A stretch of 43,232 nucleotides of DNA, from assembly GCA_020723255.1 (NCBI GenBank), contig DYJH01000006.1, positions 1 to 43,232 of the forward strand. The letters are read 5' to 3'. Under the pieces are notes generated by a model. It saw nothing but the letters and a program-made list of their open reading frames with translations, ran no database searches and was not told the origin of the DNA. Below are positions 28,694 through 38,266 of the stretch, piece by piece. Positions within the stretch are counted from its first letter, which is position 1, and each line of letters opens with the position of its first letter. The stretch is from Desulfonema limicola (GTDB lineage: Bacteria > Desulfobacterota > Desulfobacteria > Desulfobacterales > RPRI01). The position numbers and the translations under genes are program-made.

Positions 28694-30637
28694 TTGGTAA
28701 GAAAGAATGAGATAACCTCCACCGAAAAACTGCTCGACCTTATCCGCGGGAAAGCGGAGGCGCTGTCGCCGGACAGAGCGGATCAAAACCCGGCGAAGAC
28801 CGCACAAAATAATTCTTCTCCTAAACCCGTTAAGATAACCTCCGGCAAGAAAGCTAATGTGAATAAGCCGGCAGTCGTGGGGATCGACATCGGGTATGAT
28901 TCCCTGCGTCTTGTCAAGACCGTTAACGGCGCCGATAGCGTACCGGAACTCGTGGATCAAAGGCGCATTGCCATTCCTTCTTCTCTTGAACGCGGCTCCG
29001 CTGGATTCGTAAACTTCCTGCGCGAAGGACTTGATGATTTTTGCGGGCCTAATAAAAAATTTAAGCTTTGGGCGATAATGTCGGCAGCACATGTAAGTGT
29101 GCATCACATCACCATTCCCAAGGTTCCCAGAAAGCAATTGGAAAATGTTGTCTTATGGAATGTGAAGAAGGAAATGCCCTTCGATGAGAAAGAATATATT
29201 CTCGATTTCGATGTCCTTGGCGAGGTAACCGAACAGGGCGTCGCCAAATCGGCGATCATATACTACACTGCGCCAAAGCAGGAAATCGAGGAAACAAGAA
29301 AGCTTTTTACCCGCGCCGGCCGGCCTTTGACCGGTTTGTCCATCGTGCCTTTTGCAGTGCAGAATATCTTGCGCACCCGTTGGCTTTCCGGTGCCGATGG
29401 GACTATAACAAGTTTGTTTATCGGCAACGAATTTTCCCGGATCGATATCTATGCTAAGGGTAATCTTGTCATGACCCGTGGTATCAAGGCTGGCATCAGC
29501 AGCATGACGGAGGTGCTCATAGAAGGCATTACTAAAAAAGGTCCCTTTGGTTCCGGCGAAGTTCCTCCGGACAAAAGTAAAGCGCGGGAGATATTGAACA
29601 GTTTGAGCGCCGGCTTGCCGTCTTTGCCGGCAGCGGTCCGATATGGCCTCGAAGAAGAGGAGATATTGAAGATGCTCATGCCCGTGATGGAACGCCTGGT
29701 TAGGCAGGTGGAGCGGACATTCGAGCATTACACGATTAACCTGGGCAATGAGCGTGTGGAGAAGATCTACGTTTCCGGGTCGATTAACCTGAGCAAGCGG
29801 CTCGCTGAATACGTTGGCGGGCAACTCGGCATCGCAAGCGAGATATTCGATCCCTTGAATGCGCAGTCGGCCTGTTTCGATGACAAGGGCAGCCAGTTTA
29901 CCTGCATTGCTGAGAGAATCGCTTTTGTGCCGGCGCTGGGCATGGCTCTTTCCGACAACAGCCATACGCCGAATTTTCTCCTTACCTTTAAGGACAAGGA
30001 AAGAGAGGCCAACGTCAAGCGGATCAACATGACTATTTTCGGCGTTTTTCTGGCGTCTGTGTCCCTTCTCGGCGGTGTGTTTTTTTACCAATGGCATGCC
30101 ATAGCTCAGAAGAACAAGGTTCTGTTTGAACTGGAAAGAAAATTGGCGCAATACAGCCCGCCGGTGAGCCGGGATCTTGTCATGAATGTTTTGAAGTCGG
30201 TCAGGGGTGAAGTGAGCACCGCGAAAAGCTATAGGAAGCGGTATGAGGGGCTGGCGATAATTTCCGAATTGGCTAATCTGGCGGCGCCGGACATCCGTCT
30301 TGTCAGCGTGAAAGTCGGGCTTGGAGGTTTGCCGGAAAGACCGAAGGAGGAGGTCAAAGCGGGGGCCGCAGATATAGATAAAGATGAGGCGGAGAAGACG
30401 CAGGCAAAGCAGGATGAAATGAAAGAAACGCCAAAAAAAGAGTCAAATACGGTTGAGATCGAGGGCGTCGTTGTGGGCGAGAAGAAGGCGCTTCAAACGG
30501 GCCTGGCGGATTATGTCATGAAGCTGAGCAAGTCGCCCCTTTTCCGGGAGATTAAAGTTCAGAGGACAACGGCGGAGAATTTACGGCGGATAGCCTTGCT
30601 GCGATTCGCAATTACGATAAAATTGGCGGAGAACTGA
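28694..30637 (+). CDS. Cluster B PilM-PilN fusion protein (TTG start)
   Basis: 647 aa; AVVGIDIGYDSLRLVKTV actin-like PilM/GspL core, TM IFGVFLASVSLLGGVFFYQW, PilN-like tail; upstream CAACGGGAG. Confidence 0.88.
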   Translation: MVRKNEITSTEKLLDLIRGKAEALSPDRADQNPAKTAQNNSSPKPVKITSGKKANVNKPAVVGIDIGYDSLRLVKTVNGADSVPELVDQRRIAIPSSLERGSAGFVNFLREGLDDFCGPNKKFKLWAIMSAAHVSVHHITIPKVPRKQLENVVLWNVKKEMPFDEKEYILDFDVLGEVTEQGVAKSAIIYYTAPKQEIEETRKLFTRAGRPLTGLSIVPFAVQNILRTRWLSGADGTITSLFIGNEFSRIDIYAKGNLVMTRGIKAGISSMTEVLIEGITKKGPFGSGEVPPDKSKAREILNSLSAGLPSLPAAVRYGLEEEEILKMLMPVMERLVRQVERTFEHYTINLGNERVEKIYVSGSINLSKRLAEYVGGQLGIASEIFDPLNAQSACFDDKGSQFTCIAERIAFVPALGMALSDNSHTPNFLLTFKDKEREANVKRINMTIFGVFLASVSLLGGVFFYQWHAIAQKNKVLFELERKLAQYSPPVSRDLVMNVLKSVRGEVSTAKSYRKRYEGLAIISELANLAAPDIRLVSVKVGLGGLPERPKEEVKAGAADIDKDEAEKTQAKQDEMKETPKKESNTVEIEGVVVGEKKALQTGLADYVMKLSKSPLFREIKVQRTTAENLRRIALLRFAITIKLAEN

Positions 30638-30638
30638 A

Positions 30639-31184
30639 GTGGATACTTTCATAAGAGGAAATTTGGACGCAAAATTGCCGCAACAGAGCCTGATTTATTT
30701 GATAGTGTGCCTCTCCGGGGTATTGGTTTTTATCTTGCTGGGGATTATACCTGCACAAAGGCGCCTGGCCGGGCTGGAGCGCAAGATAGGAGAGGAGAGA
30801 TTGCGTCTGGAAGAGCAGAGTACGCTGCTCCCCGTTTATGACATTTTGAAGCAAAGGATTCACAGGAGGGAGTGGATTCTGCCGTTTCCTCAAAAAGCAG
30901 AATTGCCGCAGGAACAGTTGGATCAATTGGGTGAGAAGGTGAACGAAATCGCCAATCAGGCTGGGGTGGCAATCGTTTCATATTTTCCTGTCGTGAATTC
31001 ACTCGCCTCCGGTTCACAATCACTGGCGGCAGAGGCGGCGCTTAAGGGGGATTTCTTCTCCTTTCGAAAATTCCTGACCGGTTTGGGAGGGATTGCCTGC
31101 GTCACACATATAGAAGAGATACTGATGGAGCAGCATCCGGACGGTCTTGAAATGAAACTGAAGTTTTGGATTGCGCTCTCTTAA
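30639..31184 (+). CDS. Cluster B PilO/GspM-like protein
   Basis: 181 aa; N-terminal TM LIVCLSGVLVFILLGIIPAQRRL, coiled coil, start 2 nt after upstream stop. Confidence 0.75.
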   Translation: MDTFIRGNLDAKLPQQSLIYLIVCLSGVLVFILLGIIPAQRRLAGLERKIGEERLRLEEQSTLLPVYDILKQRIHRREWILPFPQKAELPQEQLDQLGEKVNEIANQAGVAIVSYFPVVNSLASGSQSLAAEAALKGDFFSFRKFLTGLGGIACVTHIEEILMEQHPDGLEMKLKFWIALS

Positions 31185-31194
31185 GGCATTAACG

Positions 31195-31707
31195 ATGAAG
31201 AAAATTGAAAAAAGGGAAAAGATTATCCTGGGTGTGATGGCGGTCATCATCCTGTATGGCCTTTTCACTTTTCTCCCTTGGGGTGCGGGCGGCAAATCTT
31301 CATTACCGGCGGCCGGACTTTCGCCGGCAGAATTGAAGGCATTATCCGGAGATCTGGCTGTCGCCATGAGCAAAGCGGTTCTTTCTCACCGTGAATCCTA
31401 TGCCATTAACCGTGCGGAAGCGGGGTGGCAGCGCGATCCATTTTATGCGACAAAGGCATACATGGAACTGTTGAAGTCGAAAGAGGCGGTCAGGACCATT
31501 CCTGACGCTGCGAAAAATATTACATTTAATTACACGGGTTACCTGGAGTGCGGCAACCGGCGCATAGCTATCATTAACGGGGTGGAATATGCCGCCGGTG
31601 AGGCGCTTGAAGTGAAGGGATACGTTCTCCGGACCGTTACGCCGGCGAAGGCGACTATAGAAAAGATTGACGACAGGGTAATGATTAAAGTTCCGATGGA
31701 GGAATAA
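31195..31707 (+). CDS. Cluster B PilP/GspC-like protein
   Basis: MKKIEKREKIILGVMAVIILYGLF TM; WQRDPFY..; FNYTGYLECGNRRIAIINGVEYAAGEALEVKGYVLRTVTPAKATIEK HR-like domain. ORF track starts at 31171. Confidence 0.75.
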   Translation: MKKIEKREKIILGVMAVIILYGLFTFLPWGAGGKSSLPAAGLSPAELKALSGDLAVAMSKAVLSHRESYAINRAEAGWQRDPFYATKAYMELLKSKEAVRTIPDAAKNITFNYTGYLECGNRRIAIINGVEYAAGEALEVKGYVLRTVTPAKATIEKIDDRVMIKVPMEE

Positions 31708-31721
31708 TAACCGATAGTCGG

Positions 31722-33431
31722 GTGGGGGGGGGTAAATTGCGTAAAATCAGGCAAGTTAGGCAGCTTTGCAAGGCTTTATTTCTTTCCCTGCTGTTTCTTT
31801 CGGGATGTGCCGGCAAAGAAGCAGTAAAAGCAGTAAAAAAGGATGCTTTTTTCGAGAAGTGGCATATGGCAGCCAAGGAATCACTCGGTCATTCGCCGGC
31901 ACCACGCGGCAGGGTGACGGTTCTTTCTGAAACCAAGACTTCCGAGGGAGCTCCGGCCACGCCGGAGAAAGGGGTTGCGCCGGCCGGCAACCTTCCTAAA
32001 AACCTCGTTACCATGGAGATGCGCCAGGCTGACGTCAAGTCGGTCATACGAGCCCTGGCCCGTTCGGCAGGTGTCAATATCCTGCTCAAGAACGACATCA
32101 AAGGGGAAATAAACGCCAATTTTACCAATGTACCATGGGAACAGGCTTTTAACAGCATCCTGCAGGCGCAGGGTTTGTCCTATGTTCAGGAAGGCGACAT
32201 TATCAGGGTGGTGTCGCTCGAAGACATGGAACAGTCTGCCAAGATGGCCGCCGTGCGTGAAAAGCAGAAGGTGCAGTCCATCGAGGAAAAGATTATGGAA
32301 CCCCTGGCAACGATGGTGGTGAATGTGGACTATGCGGATCCGGATGCGCTACGCGATAATCTCCTTGATTTTCTCACCAAGAACAAGGATGGCAAGATTG
32401 CCCGCGGTTCCATTAAGGTCGATAAGCACAGCAACTCACTGATTATCCAGGCAATTCATGAAGATCTCGACCGGATGATCCCGATTATCGAGAAACTCGA
32501 TAAACCCACACATCAGATCAACATCAAGGCCAATATAGTGGAGACCACAAAAGACATGGCCCGTAATCTAGGCATCCAGTGGGGCGGCATGTACAGAGTC
32601 CAGGCAGCCAATCAGTCTCTGTATTTTACTCCGGGGGGCTCTGGCGGCTCGGCAACATTGCCGCAGGGACCTTTTTCGGGCGCTTATAACCCAACCTCAG
32701 GATCAGGAGGAACAACAGTTGGAATATCGGGAACGGGAACGGGCGGCACCGGTGGGACGAACAACAGCGGTGTGGGCATGGGTATAAGCGGCCAGGGTTT
32801 CGGCGTCAATTTCCCCGCAGATGGTCTGGGGACCGCCGCTTCGTCCTCGCTCGGCTTGATCTTCGGGACAATCGGCGGCAATGTCCTGGAGGCTCAGCTA
32901 AGCGCTTTGCAGAATGACAATAAGCTCAATATCTTATCGAGTCCCTCCATCACCACGCTGGACAATCAAATGGCTTACACGGAAAACGGCGAAAAGGTTC
33001 CCTATGTAACGTTAAGCACTTCCGGGATCGGATCGGGCACAACCCAGACCGTGAGTTTTGAAAATGCCGTTCTCAGGCTGGAGATTACCCCCCACGTTAT
33101 TGACGAGAAAAACCTGAAGATGAAGATTATAGTCAAAAAGGATGAGGTGGACCCAAGCCGCAACGTGTTAGGCAATCCCTTTATCATCAAGAAGCAGACA
33201 GAAACGACCCTGATTGTCCGGGATGGGGAGACCATCGTGATTTCGGGATTAAGCAAGAAGACGACCATAGGCAACTCTTCCGGCGTCCCCATGCTCAAAG
33301 ACCTGCCGGTCTTAGGGTGGTTGTTTAAGAACATAAGTAACGATGATAAACTGGAAGAGGTATTGATTTTCATTACGCCTAAAATCCTGCCGCCCCAGGT
33401 TGCCGAGTTGGCGCCGGAAGTGAAGGGATGA
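31722..33431 (+). CDS. Cluster B secretin (PilQ/MshL/GspD family lipoprotein)
   Basis: lipobox LFLSGC; STN domain; NDNKLNILSSPSITTLDNQMAYTENGEKVPYVT, LRLEITPHVIDEKNLKMKIIVKKDEVD, IVISGLSKKT, LPVLGWLFKN, EVLIFITPKIL; Gly/Thr-rich insertion. Start uncertain (GTG 31722 or TTG 31737). Confidence 0.93.
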   Translation: MGGGKLRKIRQVRQLCKALFLSLLFLSGCAGKEAVKAVKKDAFFEKWHMAAKESLGHSPAPRGRVTVLSETKTSEGAPATPEKGVAPAGNLPKNLVTMEMRQADVKSVIRALARSAGVNILLKNDIKGEINANFTNVPWEQAFNSILQAQGLSYVQEGDIIRVVSLEDMEQSAKMAAVREKQKVQSIEEKIMEPLATMVVNVDYADPDALRDNLLDFLTKNKDGKIARGSIKVDKHSNSLIIQAIHEDLDRMIPIIEKLDKPTHQINIKANIVETTKDMARNLGIQWGGMYRVQAANQSLYFTPGGSGGSATLPQGPFSGAYNPTSGSGGTTVGISGTGTGGTGGTNNSGVGMGISGQGFGVNFPADGLGTAASSSLGLIFGTIGGNVLEAQLSALQNDNKLNILSSPSITTLDNQMAYTENGEKVPYVTLSTSGIGSGTTQTVSFENAVLRLEITPHVIDEKNLKMKIIVKKDEVDPSRNVLGNPFIIKKQTETTLIVRDGETIVISGLSKKTTIGNSSGVPMLKDLPVLGWLFKNISNDDKLEEVLIFITPKILPPQVAELAPEVKG

Positions 33432-33441
33432 TAAGAGTTAT

Positions 33442-35007
33442 ATGATGGACTACTTTGAGATACTTAATTTGCAAAGAGAGCCTTTTTCCAATTCCCCGGA
33501 ACCGGAACTCTTTTTCCTGTCAGGTCAGCATTGGCCCTGCCTGCAGAAACTGGAGCTGGCGGTTCGCCTGCGCCGGGGTCTGAACGTTGTTATGGGTGAA
33601 GTCGGCACAGGCAAGACAACACTTTGCCGTCAACTGATCCTCAATTTTTCCAGCACTGAAGAAGACCGGAAACTCATTGAAACTCACCTCATTCTTGATC
33701 CTTCCTTCAGCAGCTCGAAGGAATTTTTATCGGTTGCGGCGCTGCTTTTTGGGATAGCGGGAGATGCTGAGGAAAAAACAGAATGGCAGCAAAAAGAAGA
33801 CATCAAAAATTACCTTTTCACACGGGGTGTCCACGAAGGAAAGACAGTGGCGCTTATCATCGATGAAGGCCAGAAACTGCCGGTATATTGCCTCGAAATC
33901 CTGCGTGAATTCCTGAATTATGAGACTAACGAGCATAAACTTTTACAAATTATTATCTTTGCGCAAAAGGAATTCGCTTATTCCTTGCAGCAGTGCCCGA
34001 ACCTTGCCGACCGGGTGAATCAATATTATCTCCTCAAGCCCCTGAACTTCCGCAACTGCATTAAATTGATCAGGCACCGGCTGGCGAAGGCCAGCGCGAA
34101 TCCTGCCGTTGTGCCGCCGCTTTTCACCCGGCCTGGTCTATGGGCGATCTACCGTGGAACGGACGGTTATCCGCGTAAGATCATAAACGTTTGCCATCAG
34201 GCGATGCTTGCGATGATCATCCAAAACCGCAGACGCGCCGGTTATTTTCTGGTCCGTTCTTGTGCGGGCAGAGCGGCCGTTCCGGAAGAGCTGCCGCGGA
34301 TGCGCTGGGCTTTCGGGCTGCTGTGTGCGGTCTTAATAGCGGCGGGCTTTTTTTTAAGTGCTGGGATTTATGAGAACCACTATTCGCAATTGGAGAAAAT
34401 AAGTGTTGAGTTGACGCCGCAGAAAACGGCACGCACCGTCCTTCCGGTGGTTGCCGAACCGAAGGTTCAGCCGCACGTAAAGCGCGATAATCAGGAAGCG
34501 GCGTCCATGCTGGCAAAAATATTCCCATCTGCGCCCTTGCCGGTAAAACCGGCTCTGTTGGGCAGTTTGACAGTCATAGACAACGATTGCATTATTCGCA
34601 TCATGGGACGCATTTACGATAATTATTCGTTTCATTTGCTTGATGCTGTGAGGAAAGCGAATCCACAGATAAGGAACATCGATTTCGTCAAGAAGGGCGA
34701 TGTTCTCAACATGCCCGTGTGTGCAAGCGTTTCCGGTCATTTACCTCAGGGCAGTTGCTGGGTGCAGGTTGGTCTGACCGGAAACCTTGACGAGGCTTAT
34801 AGGTTTCTGACGAAAAATCGCGGCAAGATCGCTCTGATATTGCTTCACTGCTGGGATAAGCGCAAGGGCATGACCTTTCCGGTGATTTTGAAAAAAGGTT
34901 TTCCCGACGAAGCTGCGGCAGCATGGGCAATAAAATCCCTGCCGGCGGCTTTTTCCTCGCAGGCGCGGGTGATCAATAAGTGGGATGAGGATACAGAGTT
35001 TTTATGA
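33442..35007 (+). CDS. Cluster B ExeA/MshM-like AAA ATPase with LysM/SPOR-like C-terminus
   Basis: MDYFEILNLQREPFSNSPEPELFFLSGQHWPCLQKLELAV, GEVGTGKTTLCRQLI, VALIIDEGQKLP, PRKIINVCHQAM; TM; LysM-like and SPOR-like tail. Confidence 0.92.
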   Translation: MMDYFEILNLQREPFSNSPEPELFFLSGQHWPCLQKLELAVRLRRGLNVVMGEVGTGKTTLCRQLILNFSSTEEDRKLIETHLILDPSFSSSKEFLSVAALLFGIAGDAEEKTEWQQKEDIKNYLFTRGVHEGKTVALIIDEGQKLPVYCLEILREFLNYETNEHKLLQIIIFAQKEFAYSLQQCPNLADRVNQYYLLKPLNFRNCIKLIRHRLAKASANPAVVPPLFTRPGLWAIYRGTDGYPRKIINVCHQAMLAMIIQNRRRAGYFLVRSCAGRAAVPEELPRMRWAFGLLCAVLIAAGFFLSAGIYENHYSQLEKISVELTPQKTARTVLPVVAEPKVQPHVKRDNQEAASMLAKIFPSAPLPVKPALLGSLTVIDNDCIIRIMGRIYDNYSFHLLDAVRKANPQIRNIDFVKKGDVLNMPVCASVSGHLPQGSCWVQVGLTGNLDEAYRFLTKNRGKIALILLHCWDKRKGMTFPVILKKGFPDEAAAAWAIKSLPAAFSSQARVINKWDEDTEFL

Positions 35008-35028
35008 AAATTATTCGAATATCGAGCA

Positions 35029-36774
35029 ATGAATGCCGAAGGAAGAGAAGGATTTCTGAGAATCCCAATGCAGATAAGAAAACGAATAGGTGAGATGCTG
35101 ATGGAAAGCGGCCTGCTTTCGGAAGAGCAGTTGAAGCAGGCCCTGGCGGAACATAAAAAGGCGGGCTTGAAGATTGGCCAATATCTTGTTCGGAGTGGCA
35201 TCATTGCTGAAAACCATATCATAGATATTCTGAGCCGGCAGTTAAAGATCGAGAAGTATTACCCCGATAAATATCCGATCGATATGGAATTGTCACGCCT
35301 GATTACGGTGGATATCGCCCAGAAATATCAATTGGCGCCCCTCAGGAAGAGAGGTCGTTTGCTGACGATTGCCATGACCGATCCCCTCGACATTAAAGCC
35401 CTTGACTCCATTGAGGTGATGACCAATACCGAAGTGGAACCGGTGGTCTGTACGGAACGGGAGCTCAACCAGTTGATCAACAGCATCTACGGCATGCAGT
35501 CCCAGATCGGGGAAGTCCTGGAAAGCATGGAGATTGAGTCCCAGCCGGAGGAAAAAGGCATGGACCAGGAGGGGGTCGAGGATGTCCATGTTGCCTCCCT
35601 GCAGGATATGGCCGATAAAGCCCCGGTAGTGCGGCTGGTCAACTCCATCTTCGCGCAGGCAGTCCGAGAGGGGGCCAGCGACGTGCATATCAGCCCCCAG
35701 CAGGACAACATCCAGGTTCGCTTTCGCATTGACGGCAAGTTGCACGAAGTGCCTTCTCCGCCGAAAACGCTTTTACTGCCGATTATCGCCCGCTTGAAGA
35801 TCCTCTCCAATATGGACATTACGGTATCGAGGTTGCCACAGGACGGCCGTTTGACGATGCGCGCTGGAAATAAAGAGATCAATGTCCGTATCTCCACCAT
35901 GCCGACCATTTATGGTGAGAATATTGTACTCCGGCTGCTCGATACGAGTACAGGCGTTTACTCACTGGACCGTCTCGGGATGGTGGAAACAGACCGGGAT
36001 AAGATAGGGACAATGATTATGAAGCCTTATGGCATGATCCTGAGTACCGGACCGACAGGCAGCGGCAAGAGCACCAGCCTTTACGCGATCCTGAAAGAGG
36101 TAAACAGGCCAGATATCAATATCATCACCCTGGAAGATCCGGTGGAGTACCGGATTAACGATATCCGCCAGGTGCAACTTAACCGCAAGGCCGGCATGAC
36201 ATTCGCGAGCGGGCTGCGCTCCATACTGCGGCAAGACCCGGAAGTGATCATGGTAGGGGAAATCAGGGACAAAGAGACGGCGGCCATTGCCGTGCAGGCG
36301 GCTCAAACGGGACACCGTGTTTTAAGCACCCTGCATACAAACGACGCTGTCGGAGCCGTGACGCGCTTTATTGATATGGGCATTGAGCCCTTCCTCGTTT
36401 CCTCGGTTCTTCTGGTATCTTTTGCCCAGCGTCTTGTGCGTACTAATTGCTCCTATTGCTCGGAGCCTTACAAGCCTCCCGAAAAGGCATTGATCGCATG
36501 GGGCCTGGACAAGGCAGAAAACGCCAATTTCCGGAAGGGGAAAGGCTGCTATCAGTGTATGAACACTGGCTATAAAGGCCGGACAGGTATCTTCGAAGTG
36601 CTTGTTAACGACGAACATATTCAGAATATGATCATGAGGAAGAAATCGGCCCAGGAGATAGCGCGGGAAGCAGTGGCCGCAGGCAAATTAAGAACTTTGA
36701 AGGAGGATGCCGCCCACAAGGTTTTGCGGGGGATTACCACCCTGGAAGAAGCCGCTTCCGCAGTCCTGGTATGA
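35029..36774 (+). CDS. Cluster B GspE/PilB ATPase
   Basis: MshEN (GEMLMESGLLSEEQLKQALAEHKKAGLKIGQYLV), GASDVHISPQQDNIQVRFRIDG, GPTGSGKSTSLYAIL, LEDPVEY, RQDPEVIMVGEIRDKETA, CSYC/CYQC. Start possibly 35068 because the called start falls inside a dispersed repeat. Confidence 0.96.
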   Translation: MNAEGREGFLRIPMQIRKRIGEMLMESGLLSEEQLKQALAEHKKAGLKIGQYLVRSGIIAENHIIDILSRQLKIEKYYPDKYPIDMELSRLITVDIAQKYQLAPLRKRGRLLTIAMTDPLDIKALDSIEVMTNTEVEPVVCTERELNQLINSIYGMQSQIGEVLESMEIESQPEEKGMDQEGVEDVHVASLQDMADKAPVVRLVNSIFAQAVREGASDVHISPQQDNIQVRFRIDGKLHEVPSPPKTLLLPIIARLKILSNMDITVSRLPQDGRLTMRAGNKEINVRISTMPTIYGENIVLRLLDTSTGVYSLDRLGMVETDRDKIGTMIMKPYGMILSTGPTGSGKSTSLYAILKEVNRPDINIITLEDPVEYRINDIRQVQLNRKAGMTFASGLRSILRQDPEVIMVGEIRDKETAAIAVQAAQTGHRVLSTLHTNDAVGAVTRFIDMGIEPFLVSSVLLVSFAQRLVRTNCSYCSEPYKPPEKALIAWGLDKAENANFRKGKGCYQCMNTGYKGRTGIFEVLVNDEHIQNMIMRKKSAQEIAREAVAAGKLRTLKEDAAHKVLRGITTLEEAASAVLV

Positions 36775-36837
36775 CAGGATTCCCCATGGGTCATGGGCAA
36801 AAGAGATAACTTATTATTAATCCGGATAAAAGTAATT

Positions 36838-36930
36838 TGAATATCGAATACTGAATAAGGAATAATGAATGTCGAAGGAAGAGAAAAGGTAAGAATTAAA
36901 AAAAAATTCATTATTCGAAATTCATTATTC
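36838..36930. repeat. Dispersed-repeat copy inside cluster B operon (GAATATCGAATACTGAATAAGGAATAATGAAT... ATTCATTATTC x2)
   Basis: GAATAATGAAT 36860-36870 with inverted copies ATTCATTATTC at 36906-36916 and 36920-36930; resembles sequence at 35015-35050 and 26711-26889. Confidence 0.55.
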
Positions 36931-36969
36931 AATTTTTTATTAACAAGCCTGATAAAGTAAGGATATTTA

Positions 36970-38176
36970 ATGGCGACATTTTCCTATGAGTGCATAAGTG
37001 ACACCGGCGCTGTCATATCCGGAACTATCGAAGCCGATACCGCGGCAATGGCAGAATATCTGTTGATCGGCAAAGGCTATATCCCCATCAAGATTGCCAC
37101 AGACAAAACAAAGGAATCTTTCCTGAATCGATTTAACGAAAGGTTTGGAAAGCTTGACCCGCGAGAACTTATCCTTTTTACGAAACAATTCCGCTCCATG
37201 CTTCATGCGGGTGTGCCTATTCTCCGGCTATTGCAGGTTTTGGAAGCGCAGACGGAGAACAAGGTCTTGAAACTCGTTGTAGTGCGCATGGTGCGGGATA
37301 TCAAAGAGGGTTCCACCCTGTACGAAGCCATGGAAAAACATCCGTCGGTTTTCTCCCCGTTGTACCGCAGCATGGTGCGGGCAGGCGAAATGAGCGGCGC
37401 TCTGCCGGAGGTGCTTAGACGGCTCGTTTACATAATCGAGCATGAAACGAAGATCAGATCAGACATCAGGTCTGCACTTCAGTACCCCAAGATGGTGGTG
37501 TTCGCTCTGGGCGGGGCTTTTTTCGTTCTGCTGACCTTTGTCATCCCGAAGTTTGTAACCATATTTGACAAGGCTGGTATCGCGCTTCCCTTGCCAACAA
37601 AGATTGCCATGCACATGTACCAGTTGCTTGTGAACTATTGGTATCTGATTATCGCTGCAGTAGCCGGCCTCATCTTCGGTTTGCGGGCATATTTCAAGAC
37701 CGGCGCAGGCCGGTTGGTCAAAGACGCCTTTCTGCTCAGAATGCCGATTTTAGGACCTCTCTTCCAGAAGGCGGCCATGTCGCGTTTTGCCAGCATTTTT
37801 GCCATCCTTCATTCCAGCGGGGTGCCGGTAATGACTTCTATGAGCATCCTCTCCGAAGTCATTGGCAATGCTTCAATTTCCAGGGATTTTGAACGCGTGC
37901 GCCAGCAGATGGAAGGAGGGCAGGGCATTGCGGGGCAGCTCCAGGCACTTTACGCCCATGGTTGTCGATATGATTGCGATTGGCGAGGAGACAGGCAACA
38001 TAGAAGAGATGCTGAGGGAAATCACGGCCCATTATGATGATGAAGTGGCTTATGCAGTTAAGGGTTTGTCGGACGCCGTCGGTCCGATTCTGATTGTGGC
38101 TCTGGCCGCGGTCGTCGGCTTTTTTGCCCTGGCGATTTTTATGCCCATGTGGGATTTAACAAAGTTAGTAAGATAG
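36970..38176 (+). pseudogene. Cluster B PilC/GspF with apparent frameshift near 37930-37950
   Basis: ORF 36970..38037 is GspF to MEGGQGIAG, then loses homology (ALYAHGCRYDCDWRGDRQ); the next frame (ORF 37862..38176) supplies RHFTPMVVDMIAIGEETGNIEEMLREITAHYDDEV...FMPMWDLTKLVR. Confidence 0.85.
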
Positions 38177-38266
38177 TATTCACAATAAGTGATGAAAAAA
38201 TTGTTGTGAGACATTATTATCGGTGATAAATAATACTAGAACAAAAAAAATGAAAAGGAGAAAAAA

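Noticed and set aside
28541-29137. 198-aa minus-strand ORF in the A/B divergent region
   Set aside because: Antisense to the 5' part of the cluster B PilM-N gene and no recognisable family; likely spurious.
29153-30151. 332-aa minus-strand ORF
   Set aside because: Lies entirely antisense to the well-supported PilM-PilN fusion gene; shadow ORF in GC-rich coding DNA without recognisable domains.
35293-35909. Minus-strand ORFs of 150 and 140 aa
   Set aside because: Antisense to the cluster B ATPase gene; no domain signal.
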